From Erythrobacter sp. Alg231-14 (GTDB lineage: Bacteria; Pseudomonadota; Alphaproteobacteria; Sphingomonadales; Sphingomonadaceae): DNA of 64,000 nucleotides. The position numbers were made by a program, and so were the translations under genes. This document shows positions 1 through 11,041 of this stretch, piece by piece. The DNA is taken from assembly GCF_900149685.1 (NCBI RefSeq), contig NZ_LT702999.1:2666001-2730000 (forward strand), read 5' to 3'. The first letter of the stretch is position 1, and each line of letters opens with the position of its first letter. The notes under the pieces are model-generated. The model was not told where the DNA came from. It ran no database searches and saw nothing but the letters and a program-made list of their open reading frames with translations.

Positions 1-1
1 T

Positions 2-1666
2 TCCGCCGCGACCGGTGTTGGCAATCCAATCGTCTATGTCGGTTCAAAAACCGGACGCGATGGCATCCATGGCGCGACCATGGCCAGCGCGGATTTCGAA
101 GAAGACGCAGAGGCAAAACGGCCTACGGTTCAGGTTGGCGACCCGTTCACGGAAAAACTCCTGATCGAAGCGTGTCTGGAATTGATGGCGACCGATGCCA
201 TCGTTGCCATCCAAGACATGGGCGCAGCGGGCCTCACCTCCTCCAGTGTCGAAATGGCCACCAACGGCAAGGCCGGCATCCGGTTGGATATGAACAAGGT
301 GCCGTGCCGCGAAACCGGCATGACGCCGTATGAAATGATGTTGAGCGAGAGCCAAGAGCGGATGCTCATGGTCCTCAAACCCGGCAAAGAAGCCATGGCG
401 CAGGCGATCTTTGAAAAATGGGAATTGGATTTCGCCGTTATCGGCGAAGTGACCGACACGCGGCACATGGTCCTCGAATTTGATGGCGAAGTGGTGTGCG
501 ATATTCCGCTCGGCCCTCTGGCCGCCGACGCGCCAGAATATGACCGTCCGTATCTGTCGAAAGATGAATACGCAAAATGGGCGGAGATCACGCCGCTCGA
601 CCACACTCCGACATGCGATGACCCGGGCGCGGATCTGCTCACCATGTTGGCGTCCCCTGCCCTCGCATCGCGTCGTTGGATCGCAGAACAATATGACAGC
701 CAAGTGATGGCCGACACGCTGCAAACCGGCGGCGATGCCAGCGTCGTGCGTGTTCATGGCACCGATAAAGCGCTCGCGATGAGCACCGATTGCACTCCTC
801 GTTATGTGCATGCCGATCCGTATGAAGGCGGCAAACAAGCCATCGCAGAAGCGTATCGCAATCTGTGCGCGGTTGGCGCTCGGCCTCTCGCCGTGACCAA
901 TTGTTTAAACTTTGCGAACCCGCAACGGCCCGAAATCATGGCACAATTTGTCCATGCTCTTGATGGCATGGGCGAGGCGTGCCGTTCGTTGGATTTCCCC
1001 ATCGTGTCTGGCAACGTGTCGCTTTACAACGAATCCAAAGCAACCGGCGGCGGCAGTGCCATTCTGCCAACGCCCGCCATTGGTGGCGTTGGATTGATCG
1101 ACGATGCGGCCACTATGGTCACGCCGGCGTTCAAATCAGAAGGCGATGCGATCTACATAATTGCGCCAGAATTCTGGGCCAAACCCGATCCCACGCGTTC
1201 GCACTTGGGCAAGTCCTTGTGGCTCGACATTGTCAAAGGGCTCGATGCTGGCCGCGCGCCTCCGGTGGACCTCGCCGCAGAACGCGGCGCGGGTGAGATC
1301 GTGCGCACATTGATCGGCGCAGGCATTCTTAGCGCGGTGCATGATTTGTCCGATGGCGGTTTGGCCGTGGCTTTGGCCGAAATGGCAATGTCCGGCGGGA
1401 TCGGCGCAACGGTTTCCGAAAACGACGCCTATACAAAGGCACAATGGTGGTTCGGCGAGGATCAGGCGCGGTACATCATCACGGTGTCGCCCGAAAATTC
1501 CGACGCGTTCAACCGGATCGTTGCCCAAGGACCCGATATTCCAGAGGCGGAAATGGTCGGCTTCCACCGCATCGGAACCGTCGGAGGGGATGGCCTTTTG
1601 GGCGTTTCTTTGTCCGAAATGCACGCTGCGCATAACAGCTTCTTCGCCGATTGGATGGGCGGATAG
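2..1666 (+). CDS. purL: Phosphoribosylformylglycinamidine synthase subunit PurL (5'-truncated by window edge)
   Basis: The large subunit of FGAM synthase makes FGAM from FGAR, ATP and glutamine-derived ammonia in purine synthesis. The frame is open from base 2, before the first internal ATG at 80, and reads as PurL from its first residues ([15 protein letters not shown]), so the N-terminus lies outside the window. About 555 of the usual roughly 740 residues are present. Two AIRS-type halves can be seen, with the family signatures [11 protein letters not shown] early and [15 protein letters not shown] near the C-terminus. The end overlaps the next small gene by 16 bases. The call rests on long family-typical stretches and is firm. 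Confidence 0.97.
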   Translation, partial: SAATGVGNPIVYVGSKTGRDGIHGATMASADFEEDAEAKRPTVQVGDPFTEKLLIEACLELMATDAIVAIQDMGAAGLTSSSVEMATNGKAGIRLDMNKVPCRETGMTPYEMMLSESQERMLMVLKPGKEAMAQAIFEKWELDFAVIGEVTDTRHMVLEFDGEVVCDIPLGPLAADAPEYDRPYLSKDEYAKWAEITPLDHTPTCDDPGADLLTMLASPALASRRWIAEQYDSQVMADTLQTGGDASVVRVHGTDKALAMSTDCTPRYVHADPYEGGKQAIAEAYRNLCAVGARPLAVTNCLNFANPQRPEIMAQFVHALDGMGEACRSLDFPIVSGNVSLYNESKATGGGSAILPTPAIGGVGLIDDAATMVTPAFKSEGDAIYIIAPEFWAKPDPTRSHLGKSLWLDIVKGLDAGRAPPVDLAAERGAGEIVRTLIGAGILSAVHDLSDGGLAVALAEMAMSGGIGATVSENDAYTKAQWWFGEDQARYIITVSPENSDAFNRIVAQGPDIPEAEMVGFHRIGTVGGDGLLGVSLSEMHAAHNSFFADWMGG

Positions 1667-1989
1667 AAACGCTACAACCGATCCTGCATTATGGCGGGCA
1701 CTGGTTGGTGCCGTTTGCCATTGCGTGGGTTATTTGGCGTCGGGATTGGTTGCGAAACGGGGCGGTCATTGCCGCGGCAAACGCGATCGATTTCGACCAT
1801 GTGTTGGCCACACCCATGTTCGATCCGGACAGGTGCAGCATTGGTTTCCACCTTCTCCATGGGTGGGAGGCCGCGCTGGCATTCACCGTCATGATGTTCA
1901 TCCCGCGATGGTGGGCGCGCGCGTTCGCGATCGGGGCGTTGTGGCATCTGGTGGTGGATTACGGTGATTGCTCGATGCAGGTTTGGTGA
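1651..1989 (+). CDS. Small integral membrane protein, DUF6122-like
   Basis: A 112-residue, Trp- and His-rich hydrophobic protein with about three or four predicted membrane segments (near residues 14-28, 32-45, 68-84 and 88-100). It carries an N-terminal [10 protein letters not shown], an internal AIDFDHVL and a C-terminal LWHLVVDY, a pattern that resembles the DUF6122 family of metal-dependent-hydrolase-like membrane proteins. The ATG lies inside the end of purL, so translation may be coupled to it. The function is unknown. The family assignment is from memory of the pattern and is less certain than the existence of the gene. Confidence 0.7.
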   Translation: MDGRIETLQPILHYGGHWLVPFAIAWVIWRRDWLRNGAVIAAANAIDFDHVLATPMFDPDRCSIGFHLLHGWEAALAFTVMMFIPRWWARAFAIGALWHLVVDYGDCSMQVW

Positions 1990-2254
1990 CAATGACCGCC
2001 GTGTATTCCGGGGCGTCACATGCGAAAACGTGCAATCTGTAAGGCACGTATCGATCTTGGTTCGATGGGGTGCTGTAAGCCGCCGCCGACGCCATCGATC
2101 GGCGTGTTCGTTTCGAAAAAGGTTGCGGCCGCCAGACCCAATTGGATCAAGCGGCCGCATAAACCATCGGATTGGCCACCGGCTTCATCAATACAATTTG
2201 CGCCGTCTATACCGTCTGGCCGGGAATGAAATTCGTCATCCGCAGGGCGGACCG

Positions 2255-3046
2255 TTAGGCAGCTTGCGGTGCCAACAATTGCTCTTCCGTGTTCCCTTCG
2301 CTTTCAAGAATGCGTAGGCATTCGCGATAGATCACGGGTTCACCAATATTCATCCGCGCGCGCACTTCATTGATGTCTTCACGCATGACCTTTTCGACAT
2401 CCATATGCGCGAGCTTCGCCGCCGCCTTGCCCAATTCGCGGCCTTCTTTGATCGCAGCGTAAATCGGCGCTTTTGTGCCGGACACTTTCTTGATCTGACG
2501 CGCGGCAGCGTAGGCGATAAATTTCACGCCTAAGTTCTGATTCTGCTCGTAGCTAAAGCCAAGCAGCGCGGCTTCGCCCAAGGCATCACGGCCGTAAGAC
2601 GTTAGAACATGGAAGAGATCATGCGTGTCGCGCAGACGGCAAAGATACCATTCCACCTGATCGTTGGGTCGTTCTTCGCGCGGGCGCCAATCGTAACTTT
2701 CTTCGGCCAATCCCGCCGCGGTCAGCCCTTCGCGCTTCATGAATCTGATATAGTGATGGGCCAAAGTTTCCGGACCACAATCGGCCCATGTCGCGTGGTC
2801 ATCCAATTTTTCAGAGATCGGATTGCCGTCTTCGCGGATCATGAAATCTCGGCCCTCTTCCGATTGGATGAACGCTTTGGCCTGATCGAACGGTTTGCGC
2901 CCCTTTAGGGCTTCGATGATGTAGAACACCTGTTTGGTGTCCTCTTTATCGGCGATGAGGTTCTTGAAATGATGCAAGGCCTTAAACGGGCGAAAGCCAG
3001 CCATATCGCGGTCATTTGCGACCATTGGTAGATCAAGAATTGCCAT
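2255..3046 (-). CDS. Coq4-family ubiquinone biosynthesis protein (copy 1)
   Basis: Coq4-family protein of 263 residues. Members act in ubiquinone biosynthesis on the membrane-bound quinone precursor. The metal-binding motif HDxxH-x11-E is intact at about residues 142-158 (HDLFHVLTSYGRDALGE). The open frame begins with TTG at 3049, but ATG at 3046 follows a GGGAGG Shine-Dalgarno at a good distance, so I start there. A second, clearly related copy lies at 3860-4693 on the same strand, with a divergently read nitroreductase between them. Which copy serves ubiquinone synthesis cannot be told from sequence alone. Confidence 0.9.
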   Translation of the reverse strand: MAILDLPMVANDRDMAGFRPFKALHHFKNLIADKEDTKQVFYIIEALKGRKPFDQAKAFIQSEEGRDFMIREDGNPISEKLDDHATWADCGPETLAHHYIRFMKREGLTAAGLAEESYDWRPREERPNDQVEWYLCRLRDTHDLFHVLTSYGRDALGEAALLGFSYEQNQNLGVKFIAYAAARQIKKVSGTKAPIYAAIKEGRELGKAAAKLAHMDVEKVMREDINEVRARMNIGEPVIYRECLRILESEGNTEEQLLAPQAA

Positions 3047-3176
3047 CAATACCTCCCAGTAGAGCGACTCGATTTGAGTACATGAATTGAAACTTACATT
3101 GATGTCAGTAAGTCGTCAACCACCGGTTTCGTAACGTCACTCTTCCCTTGTCCGCACAGTATGGCAATAGAGCGCA

Positions 3177-3863
3177 ATGCAAGACCATGAAACAACACCC
3201 TACGCTCTTACCGCGCTACCCGATGATGAAAGCGTCGCACGCGCCCGCGCGCTGCGCGATTCGTTGAAAGAACGGCGAACCTGCCGGTATTTCTCAGACG
3301 CTCCTGTCCCGCGCGAGGCAATCGAGGCAGCCATAGAGGCCGCCGGCACAGCCCCAAATGGAGCCAATCACCAACCGTGGCATTTCGCGGTTGTTGAAAG
3401 CGAAAAGAAAAAGCGCGCCATTCGCGAAGCGGCAGAGGCGGAAGAGCGCCGCTTCTATGGTGCCGATGGTGACGCCCCTAAAGCCAGCGACGAATGGCTG
3501 GGCGCGCTGAAAGAGTTGGGCACCGACGACGCCAAGCCGTTTTTGGAAACCGCGCCTTACTTGATCGTGGTGTTTGCCCAGCGCAAAGGCGGCATCGACG
3601 AAGACGGCAAGACGCAAAACTATTACGTCAATGAGAGCGTCGGCATCGCATGCGGCATGTTGATCGCCACCCTGCACGAAGCGGGATTGGCCACTCTTAC
3701 CCACACGCCGTCGCCTATGGGGTTCTTGCGCGAAGCTTGCGAGCGACCGGAATGGGAAAAACCATTGATGATCGTGGTTGTGGGTCGCCCAACCGACGAC
3801 GCCACCGTCCCCGCCCATGCGTTGAAAAAGAAACCCCTAAGCCAGATTTCAAGCTGGCTTTAA
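3177..3863 (+). CDS. Nitroreductase-family FMN oxidoreductase
   Basis: A 228-residue nitroreductase-fold protein. The N-terminal RRTCRYFSDAPVP and the following APNGANHQPWHF are the usual FMN-phosphate and flavin contact regions. The central insert with acidic residues then EWLGAL recalls the lid of the iodotyrosine-deiodinase-like branch, so dehalogenase-like chemistry is possible but unproven. The gene sits between two Coq4 copies. Its TAA stop overlaps the stop of the convergent second Coq4 by four bases (3860-3863), so the two genes share a TTAA. Substrate unknown. Confidence 0.88.
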   Translation: MQDHETTPYALTALPDDESVARARALRDSLKERRTCRYFSDAPVPREAIEAAIEAAGTAPNGANHQPWHFAVVESEKKKRAIREAAEAEERRFYGADGDAPKASDEWLGALKELGTDDAKPFLETAPYLIVVFAQRKGGIDEDGKTQNYYVNESVGIACGMLIATLHEAGLATLTHTPSPMGFLREACERPEWEKPLMIVVVGRPTDDATVPAHALKKKPLSQISSWL

Positions 3864-4693
3864 GCGGACACCAAATCGCCCGATTGCGTTTCGGCCGCCA
3901 ACAAATTGTACGGATCGATGCCTTCTGAACACCAGATCTTATGGCATTCCCGGTACACGGTCGGCTCTGGAATGTTCAACGCGTTGCGCAGACGATCGAC
4001 CGGCTGTTTCAACAACTCGCGGATCGGTTCTTCGATGAGGCGCGGTGACCCTTTGCCGGTCCGGCGCGCTTGTTGGGCGGCGGCCATGATCGGTGCGCGG
4101 CTCCCTTTGACCTGCATTTTAATGTTCAGCGAGCCAGCATAACCGATCAACAAGTGACCGTGGCTGGGGCTCTGACCGTGGGTGAACAACAACACGCATT
4201 GTTCGCCCAACGCGTCCCGTCCGTATCCGGTAAGGACGTGGAACATATCGTGCAGATCGCGTGAACGATCGCCAAACCATTGGGCCATATCGTCATATTT
4301 AGGGCGACCGGTGCTTTCTGCATCCGCCACCAGACCCGCTGCCGTCAGACCTTCGCTTTCCATGAAATCGCAATAGGCATGGGCCAGACTGCCCTTTGGC
4401 GTCCGACGCAAAGCGGCATGATCGTCCAAAATTTCCGGCAAATCGCGTTCTGTTTGACGCAAGAATTCGCCGTGCTCGGATTGAGACAAATTCTGCACGC
4501 GCGGCATGAATGTGCGCGGGGGAAGCGCCTCGTAGATCTTGAACACCAAGCTGGTGTCTTCTTTGTTCTTCATCAAAAGGCGAAAGTTCTTGATCGCGCT
4601 TGGCAATGAATATCGCGCCTTGGGACGATCAGGGTGCAGTAAAACGGTGCCATCGGCGGCGTATTGATTGGAATAATCGGCGATGTTTTGCAT
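3860..4693 (-). CDS. Coq4-family ubiquinone biosynthesis protein (copy 2)
   Basis: A 277-residue Coq4 homologue. The motif HDMFH followed by eleven residues and Glu is intact at about residues 148-164, and RDLHDMFHVLTGYGRDALGE matches copy 1 closely. Copy 2 has a longer, different N-terminus (residues 1-28) and a C-terminal tail. It starts at ATG 4693. Preservation of all metal ligands in both copies argues against either being a pseudogene. The two may be specialised paralogues, or one may work on another quinone-like substrate; both ideas are inference. Confidence 0.9.
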   Translation of the reverse strand: MQNIADYSNQYAADGTVLLHPDRPKARYSLPSAIKNFRLLMKNKEDTSLVFKIYEALPPRTFMPRVQNLSQSEHGEFLRQTERDLPEILDDHAALRRTPKGSLAHAYCDFMESEGLTAAGLVADAESTGRPKYDDMAQWFGDRSRDLHDMFHVLTGYGRDALGEQCVLLFTHGQSPSHGHLLIGYAGSLNIKMQVKGSRAPIMAAAQQARRTGKGSPRLIEEPIRELLKQPVDRLRNALNIPEPTVYRECHKIWCSEGIDPYNLLAAETQSGDLVSA

Positions 4694-4821
4694 GATCGTC
4701 GGGCCTCGGTCGATTCTTAGGGGTCAAAGTTTGCAATGTGACCGCTAACAAGAATCGCTTACATTTCTGTAAAGAGACCCACGCAATGTTGCGTATGGGT
4801 GTTGGGTGAGTGTCGTGCGCC

Positions 4822-5727
4822 CTACCCCGTCGTCCAGTCGTCGCGAGGAATTCCCAAAAGCGAAAGTATCGAAGTCAGATCGCCGCGATCAATCCGGCCA
4901 TTGGAAGCCGCCCGTGCCTTTGGCTTTGCACGATAGGCAAAACCGTACGTCGCAACCTCAATCATCGGAATGTCATTGGCGCCATCGCCGCTCGCCAAAG
5001 TGGTGGCGTCTTCGCCAAACCGGGTGGCCTCTTCGATCAAAACGGCCATTTTCGTGTTCGCATCGGTAATCGGCCCGTCTAGACCACCGGTTAGACGACC
5101 GTCGGCCACGCCAAGCCGGTTTCCAACCACCCGATCAAAACCCAACATCGCGCCGACCTCATCGCCAAAATGATGGAAACCGCCGGTGACCAAGATATTG
5201 CGACACCCAAATGCCTTTAATGTCTGACACAGAGTCTTTGCCCCGGGTGTTGGAGAAATACGGTCGCGCAAACAACGCTCTATCGCGGCTTCCTCTAACC
5301 CTTTCAGCAACGCCACACGCTCCTTCAAAGCGGATTCGAAATCCAATTCACCCTGCATCGCACGCTCTGTGATGTCGGAAATTTGTTCTTTCAATCCGGC
5401 GAAATCGGCGAGTTCGTCGATGCATTCCTGACCAATCATGGTCGAATCCATATCAGAGACAAACAATCGCGGCACGCGCGGCTCCGCGGATGTGACCAGT
5501 GAATCGCTCGATGGGAAATGCGCATCGATAATGTTTTGAATCAATCGGACATCATCACAGCCCCATCGCATTTCCAGAACCGGCACATCCAAATCAAATA
5601 TTTCGGCGCTCTCATAATGCGGAACGGAATCGCTGTGCGCCAAGGCATAGCTAACCGGCTTGAGCATCGTTTCGAGATCACCCGTTCCATCCGGGTTCTG
5701 GTCTGCTATCAGACGCGAAATGAGCAC
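4822..5727 (-). CDS. serB: Phosphoserine phosphatase SerB
   Basis: HAD-superfamily phosphatase that makes the last step of serine synthesis, L-phosphoserine to serine. The HAD motifs are all visible: nucleophile DMDST (about residues 92-96), TGGF, a downstream Lys, and GDGANDIPM. An N-terminal regulatory region precedes them, as in other SerB proteins. The frame extends to 5751, but a GGGAGA Shine-Dalgarno lies just upstream of TTG 5730 and GTG 5727. The family N-terminus (LISRLIAD) begins there, so I choose GTG 5727 (301 aa). This start overlaps the start of miaA on the other strand by eight bases. Confidence 0.93.
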   Translation of the reverse strand: MLISRLIADQNPDGTGDLETMLKPVSYALAHSDSVPHYESAEIFDLDVPVLEMRWGCDDVRLIQNIIDAHFPSSDSLVTSAEPRVPRLFVSDMDSTMIGQECIDELADFAGLKEQISDITERAMQGELDFESALKERVALLKGLEEAAIERCLRDRISPTPGAKTLCQTLKAFGCRNILVTGGFHHFGDEVGAMLGFDRVVGNRLGVADGRLTGGLDGPITDANTKMAVLIEEATRFGEDATTLASGDGANDIPMIEVATYGFAYRAKPKARAASNGRIDRGDLTSILSLLGIPRDDWTTG

Positions 5728-6715
5728 CAAGAAATCTCCCAAACCGGCCAAGAAAGATCAGCCATTGTCAGAGCCAACGTCACACGCGACGTCACACCCG
5801 CTGGCGCTCATTGCAGGGCCAACCGCGAGCGGCAAGAGCGCATGTGCGATCGACCTGGCACAAGCTTTGGCCAAACAGGATCGCAACGCTGTTATCATCA
5901 ACGCCGATAGCGCGCAGGTTTACGCCGATTTGCAGGTCCTATCCGCCCGGCCATCAGAAAAAGAAATGGAAGGTGTTGAACACCGCCTGTTCGGATCGTG
6001 GGACGGCGCGGACGCATGCTCTGCCGCCGATTGGGCCGTGCGGGCCAAGGCAGAAATTGCCCAATGCCATAAAAAGGGCGCGGTTCCGATCTTGGTCGGG
6101 GGCACCGGCATGTATTTGAAGGTCCTCATCGAAGGGATCGCCCCCATCCCCGCCATTGAACCCGAAATCCGCGAGGTTGTGCGCGCGATGGATGTGGAAA
6201 CAGCCTATGCCGCGTTGATGATCGAAGATCCTGTGCGCGCCGCCGACCTCAACCCCGGCGACACCCAACGGATCGCGCGCGCATTGGAGGTAAAACGGTC
6301 CACCGGGGTGACATTAGGCGATTGGCAACAGGCGAAAACAGGTGGCATCGGCGATGAGGTGACCCTGCACCCTCTCGTTATGATGCCCGAACGCCAATGG
6401 GTTTACGACCGATGCGACGCGCGCTTTGAACAAATGTTGGATAGCGGCGCAATCGAAGAGGTTGAAGCCTTATTGGAACGCGGCCTTTCTCCCGAATTAC
6501 CAGTGATGCGCGCGATTGGCGTCCCCGAAATCACCGCAATGATCCGCGATGGCGCATCGCGTGAGGATACGATTGCAGCGGGCGCGCAATCCACGCGCCA
6601 ATACGCAAAACGGCAATTTACGTGGTTGCGGAACCAATCCCCCGACGATTGGCCCAAATTAGACTTAAAAAATATCGAGATTGACGACGTTTTTGCATCA
6701 TTATTACAACATTAA
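5720..6715 (+). CDS. miaA: tRNA dimethylallyltransferase MiaA
   Basis: Transfers a dimethylallyl group to N6 of A37 in tRNAs that read UNN codons. The P-loop GPTASGKS is at about residues 31-38, followed by the MiaA signatures INADSAQVYADLQVLSARPS and GGTGMYLK, and the C-terminal RQYAKRQFTWLRNQ. The frame is open from 5660, but those extra 20 residues are unlike MiaA and lie opposite serB, so ATG 5720 is preferred (331 aa). The 5' end overlaps serB's on the other strand. It is followed by the ilv leader. Confidence 0.95.
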   Translation: MSTKKSPKPAKKDQPLSEPTSHATSHPLALIAGPTASGKSACAIDLAQALAKQDRNAVIINADSAQVYADLQVLSARPSEKEMEGVEHRLFGSWDGADACSAADWAVRAKAEIAQCHKKGAVPILVGGTGMYLKVLIEGIAPIPAIEPEIREVVRAMDVETAYAALMIEDPVRAADLNPGDTQRIARALEVKRSTGVTLGDWQQAKTGGIGDEVTLHPLVMMPERQWVYDRCDARFEQMLDSGAIEEVEALLERGLSPELPVMRAIGVPEITAMIRDGASREDTIAAGAQSTRQYAKRQFTWLRNQSPDDWPKLDLKNIEIDDVFASLLQH

Positions 6716-6841
6716 TGCTTGACGCGATAGAATGTGACCATTAGCGAGCAATCAAGACAGCCCTTTAAGTCGCACTTGGTTCTGTCGCAAAATATCGCTA
6801 TCCGTAGCGTCGCAGATTATAGGTGAAGGTCTATTTCAATC

Positions 6842-6877
6842 ATGATTATCGTCATTCTAGTACGGGAAACGGGTTGA
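6842..6877 (+). CDS. ilv operon leader peptide
   Basis: An eleven-codon frame that reads M I I V I L V R E T G and stops at TGA. Six of its codons are the end products of the downstream operon: three Ile, two Val and one Leu. An AGGTGAAGG stretch at 6821-6829 could serve as ribosome site. It is followed by a strong terminator hairpin before ilvB. This is the classical layout of ribosome-mediated attenuation. The peptide itself is read directly from the sequence; its role is inference from the known class. Confidence 0.8.
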   Translation: MIIVILVRETG

Positions 6878-6884
6878 TTTAGGA

Positions 6885-6945
6885 CGCTTCGATTACGAAA
6901 CATCCTGAAGAGGCCCGATGCGAACATTCGCTTCGGGCCTTTTTC
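6885..6945 (+). promoter_or_regulatory. Attenuator of the ilvBNC operon (antiterminator segment plus terminator hairpin)
   Basis: The terminator hairpin has arms at 6911-6918 (AGGCCCGA) and 6933-6940 (TCGGGCCT), a second inner pairing GCGAA/TTCGC, and a run of T at 6941-6944. The segment CGCTTCG at 6885-6891 repeats part of the 3' arm. It can pair with CGATGCG at 6916-6922 in the 5' arm with one mismatch, giving a plausible antiterminator. A ribosome stalled on the Ile/Val codons would leave that segment free; one at the stop codon would cover it. Confidence 0.75.
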
Positions 6946-6975
6946 TTGAGCGGTTGAATTTTTAGGAGAACGGTT

Positions 6976-8730
6976 GTGGCGAAGCTTTCAGGAGCCGCCT
7001 TGTTGATGGAAAGTCTGGTCGAACAGGGGGTCGAATATGTCTTCGGCTATCCTGGTGGAGCGGTCTTGCCCATTTACGATGAGCTGTTTGGCGACGAACG
7101 AATTCGCCACATCCTTGTCCGGCACGAAGCGGGCGCGGCGCACGCTGCCGAAGGATATGCGCGGGCCACCGGCAAACCCGGCGTGGTTCTTGTCACATCC
7201 GGGCCCGGTGCGACCAACGCGGTCACCGGCATTGCCGATGCTTGGATGGATTCGATTCCGCTTGTCGTGATTACGGGTCAGGTTCCCACCGCCTTGATCG
7301 GCACGGATGCGTTCCAAGAGGCTGATACGGTTGGCATCACGCGCCACTGCACGAAGCACAATTATCTGGTCAAAGACCCCGCCGACCTGACGGCAACGAT
7401 CGAAGAAGCCTTTCGCATAGCAACCACGGGCCGTCCCGGTCCGGTTGTCGTGGACATACCCAAAGATGTGCAGATCGCTGTCCCATCCAAAACCAACGCG
7501 TCATCGCGGCCCGCTTCGCATCGCTACGCGCCGCAACTGGTCGCCCCGGCAGAGCAAATCGCCGAAGCCATCGACATGATCGCAAACGCGGATTGTCCGA
7601 TCCTTTATACAGGAGGCGGCGTTATCAATTCCGGGCCAGAGGCGACGCGCCTGCTGCGTCAACTACAAGACCTAACCAACGCGCCGGTCACATCGACGCT
7701 AATGGGATTGGGCGCGTTTCCAAGCGAGCATTCCGATTGGCTCGGTATGCTGGGAATGCACGGCACATACGAAGCCAATATGGCGATGAACAAGGCCGAT
7801 GTGATGGTCTGTATCGGGGCGCGCTTTGATGACCGGGTAACGGGCCGTCTTGATGCGTTCTCTCCCGATTCCAAGAAAATCCACATCGACATCGACCGTT
7901 CTTCCATCAACAAGAACGTGACGGTCGACCTCGCGATTATAGGCGATTGCGCCACGGTTCTGGAACAGATGGTAAGCGCATGGGGCGAACGTGAGGCGCG
8001 CCATCTGGGCGAATGGAAAGCTCGGATTGCCGGATGGCGCGCGCGCGAATGCCTCGCCTATCCCGAACGCTCAAGAAAAGATCCCAAGGCCATCATGCCG
8101 CAAAAGGCGGTGGAACGCCTGCACGCCCTTACCCGCGACAAAAGCCCGATCATCTCCACGGAAGTGGGTCAGCATCAAATGTGGGCGGCGCAATATTTTG
8201 GGTTTGAAGAACCGAACAAATGGCTGACAAGTGGGGGCCTTGGCACAATGGGCTACGGCTTGCCCGCCGCGATTGGCGCGCAGTTGGGCCACCCCGATGC
8301 GCTGGTGATCGATATCGCCGGTGAGGCATCGATCCAGATGAACATTCAAGAGCTTGGCACGGCATCCCAATTCCGTCTGCCGGTCAAGATTTTCATCCTC
8401 AACAACGAGTATATGGGCATGGTCCGCCAATGGCAGGAACTGACCTATGAAAGCCGGTATTCCAACTCCTATTCCGACAGTCTTCCCGATTTCGTGAAAT
8501 TGGGCGAGGCCTATGGCTGGAAGGGTATCCGCATCACCGATGAGGCCGATCTGGATGCGGGTATCTTGGAAATGATGAACCATGATGGTCCCGTGATCGT
8601 CGATTGCTGCGTCGCCCAAGATGCCAATTGCCTGCCGATGATTCCATCGGGCGCGGCGCACACCGAAATGCTGCTTTACGGCGATCAGGTCGACGGCACG
8701 ATGGATGACGAAGCCAAAGCGTTGGTTTAA
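6976..8730 (+). CDS. ilvB: Acetolactate synthase large (catalytic) subunit
   Basis: ThDP-dependent enzyme that condenses pyruvate with pyruvate or 2-oxobutyrate, the first common step of Val/Leu/Ile synthesis. It is 584 residues long, the normal length. The catalytic Glu lies in [17 protein letters not shown] (residue 51), and the ThDP-binding segment reads [11 protein letters not shown] then [15 protein letters not shown]. The GDG of the textbook motif is AGE here, as I recall from other alphaproteobacterial enzymes. It starts at GTG 6976 with AGGAGA six bases upstream. First gene of ilvBNC behind an attenuator. Confidence 0.97.
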   Translation: MAKLSGAALLMESLVEQGVEYVFGYPGGAVLPIYDELFGDERIRHILVRHEAGAAHAAEGYARATGKPGVVLVTSGPGATNAVTGIADAWMDSIPLVVITGQVPTALIGTDAFQEADTVGITRHCTKHNYLVKDPADLTATIEEAFRIATTGRPGPVVVDIPKDVQIAVPSKTNASSRPASHRYAPQLVAPAEQIAEAIDMIANADCPILYTGGGVINSGPEATRLLRQLQDLTNAPVTSTLMGLGAFPSEHSDWLGMLGMHGTYEANMAMNKADVMVCIGARFDDRVTGRLDAFSPDSKKIHIDIDRSSINKNVTVDLAIIGDCATVLEQMVSAWGEREARHLGEWKARIAGWRARECLAYPERSRKDPKAIMPQKAVERLHALTRDKSPIISTEVGQHQMWAAQYFGFEEPNKWLTSGGLGTMGYGLPAAIGAQLGHPDALVIDIAGEASIQMNIQELGTASQFRLPVKIFILNNEYMGMVRQWQELTYESRYSNSYSDSLPDFVKLGEAYGWKGIRITDEADLDAGILEMMNHDGPVIVDCCVAQDANCLPMIPSGAAHTEMLLYGDQVDGTMDDEAKALV

Positions 8731-8758
8731 CCCGCGCCGGTCAAGGAAAACGAAGATC

Positions 8759-10349
<1,591 letters not shown>

Positions 10350-10365
10350 CGCCATCGGGTGGAGG

Positions 10366-10965
10366 ATGCTGAGAGCAAACTCCACCCGTATAATCTTTGT
10401 CGTGATCGCCTTCGCATGGGTGGTGATCGTGGCACGTGCCTATCTGAATGTGAAAGGCACCGACGGATTGATCGCGGTCGTCCCGCAATCAGAGGTCCAA
10501 TCCTTTGCTCGGCAGGAGCTGGATGCACTGCAAACGCGCTCGTTTGCCGAAGACATTGAATTGTGCGGCATCATATTCGAAACTGACAATGGCGAATTGG
10601 GCGTATCCCGTCCCAATGCCGGCAGCATTTCCAGTTGCGACATCGCTTATTTCGATGAACCCGGCATGGTCCCCATCGCCAGCTTTCACACACACGGAAA
10701 GCACTCCCCCCGCTTTGACGGAGAAGTGCCTTCGCTTGTCGATATTGAAAGCGACGTGGCCACAGGGATGGATGGGTACATCGCGACGCCCGGTGGGCGT
10801 TTGTGGCATATCGATCATGAAACGGCCATCGCGCGGCAAGTGTGCGGCGAAGGATGCGTGACACAGGATCCGAATTACCGACCCTGTGACCGTGATATCA
10901 TTCCTTCAAGCTATACGGTGCAAGAATTGGCCGATCGATTCAGCACCGCGGATCGCGGATGCTGA
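10366..10965 (+). CDS. Membrane-anchored DUF4329/JAB-like domain protein
   Basis: A 199-residue protein with one N-terminal membrane helix (residues 8-26) and then an exported domain. The domain shows a metalloprotease-like set of residues: CGIIFE, then SFHTHGKHSP, then PSLVDIESD, then GYIATPGGRLWH. This order (Glu, HxH, PS..D) resembles JAB/JAMM-fold domains and the DUF4329 family. The C-terminal third has six cysteines, which fits a disulphide-bonded periplasmic fold. ATG 10366 has GGTGGAGG directly upstream and lies 16 bases after ilvC, so it may be co-transcribed with the ilv genes. Function unknown. Confidence 0.72.
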   Translation: MLRANSTRIIFVVIAFAWVVIVARAYLNVKGTDGLIAVVPQSEVQSFARQELDALQTRSFAEDIELCGIIFETDNGELGVSRPNAGSISSCDIAYFDEPGMVPIASFHTHGKHSPRFDGEVPSLVDIESDVATGMDGYIATPGGRLWHIDHETAIARQVCGEGCVTQDPNYRPCDRDIIPSSYTVQELADRFSTADRGC

Positions 10966-11010
10966 CGCGCACCGATCCCTAAACCACCTCTATCCATCAC
11001 AACGAAAACC

Positions 11011-11041
11011 GCCCGCGAAAGGGTCCTCTCCTTTCGCGGGC
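11011..11041 (-). terminator. Strong hairpin terminator
   Basis: A perfect 12-bp stem, GCCCGCGAAAGG paired with CCTTTCGCGGGC (11011-11022 and 11030-11041), with a 7-base loop. On the minus strand it is followed by GGTTTT, so it most likely ends transcripts from the cysteine-repeat gene. On the plus strand there is no T run, but the stem alone could still slow transcripts leaving the ilv operon. Confidence 0.65.

Noticed and set aside
44-838. Long minus-strand frame opposite purL
   Set aside because: It lies entirely inside the real purL gene; its text is low in family-like patterns and comes from codon bias on the other strand.
2020-2229. 69-residue frame between the DUF6122-like and Coq4 genes
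   Set aside because: No ribosome site, Pro/Lys-rich random-looking text, no fit to a known domain. The 265-base gap otherwise holds nothing I can name.
3092-3120. Two GTCA units 11 bases apart upstream of the Coq4/nitroreductase pair, as a Pho box
   Set aside because: Only two weak units with poor match outside GTCA; easily chance.
11011-11041. Taken first as a terminator for the ilv operon
   Set aside because: There is no T run on the plus strand, while the minus strand has TTTT after it, so it better serves the Cys-repeat gene.
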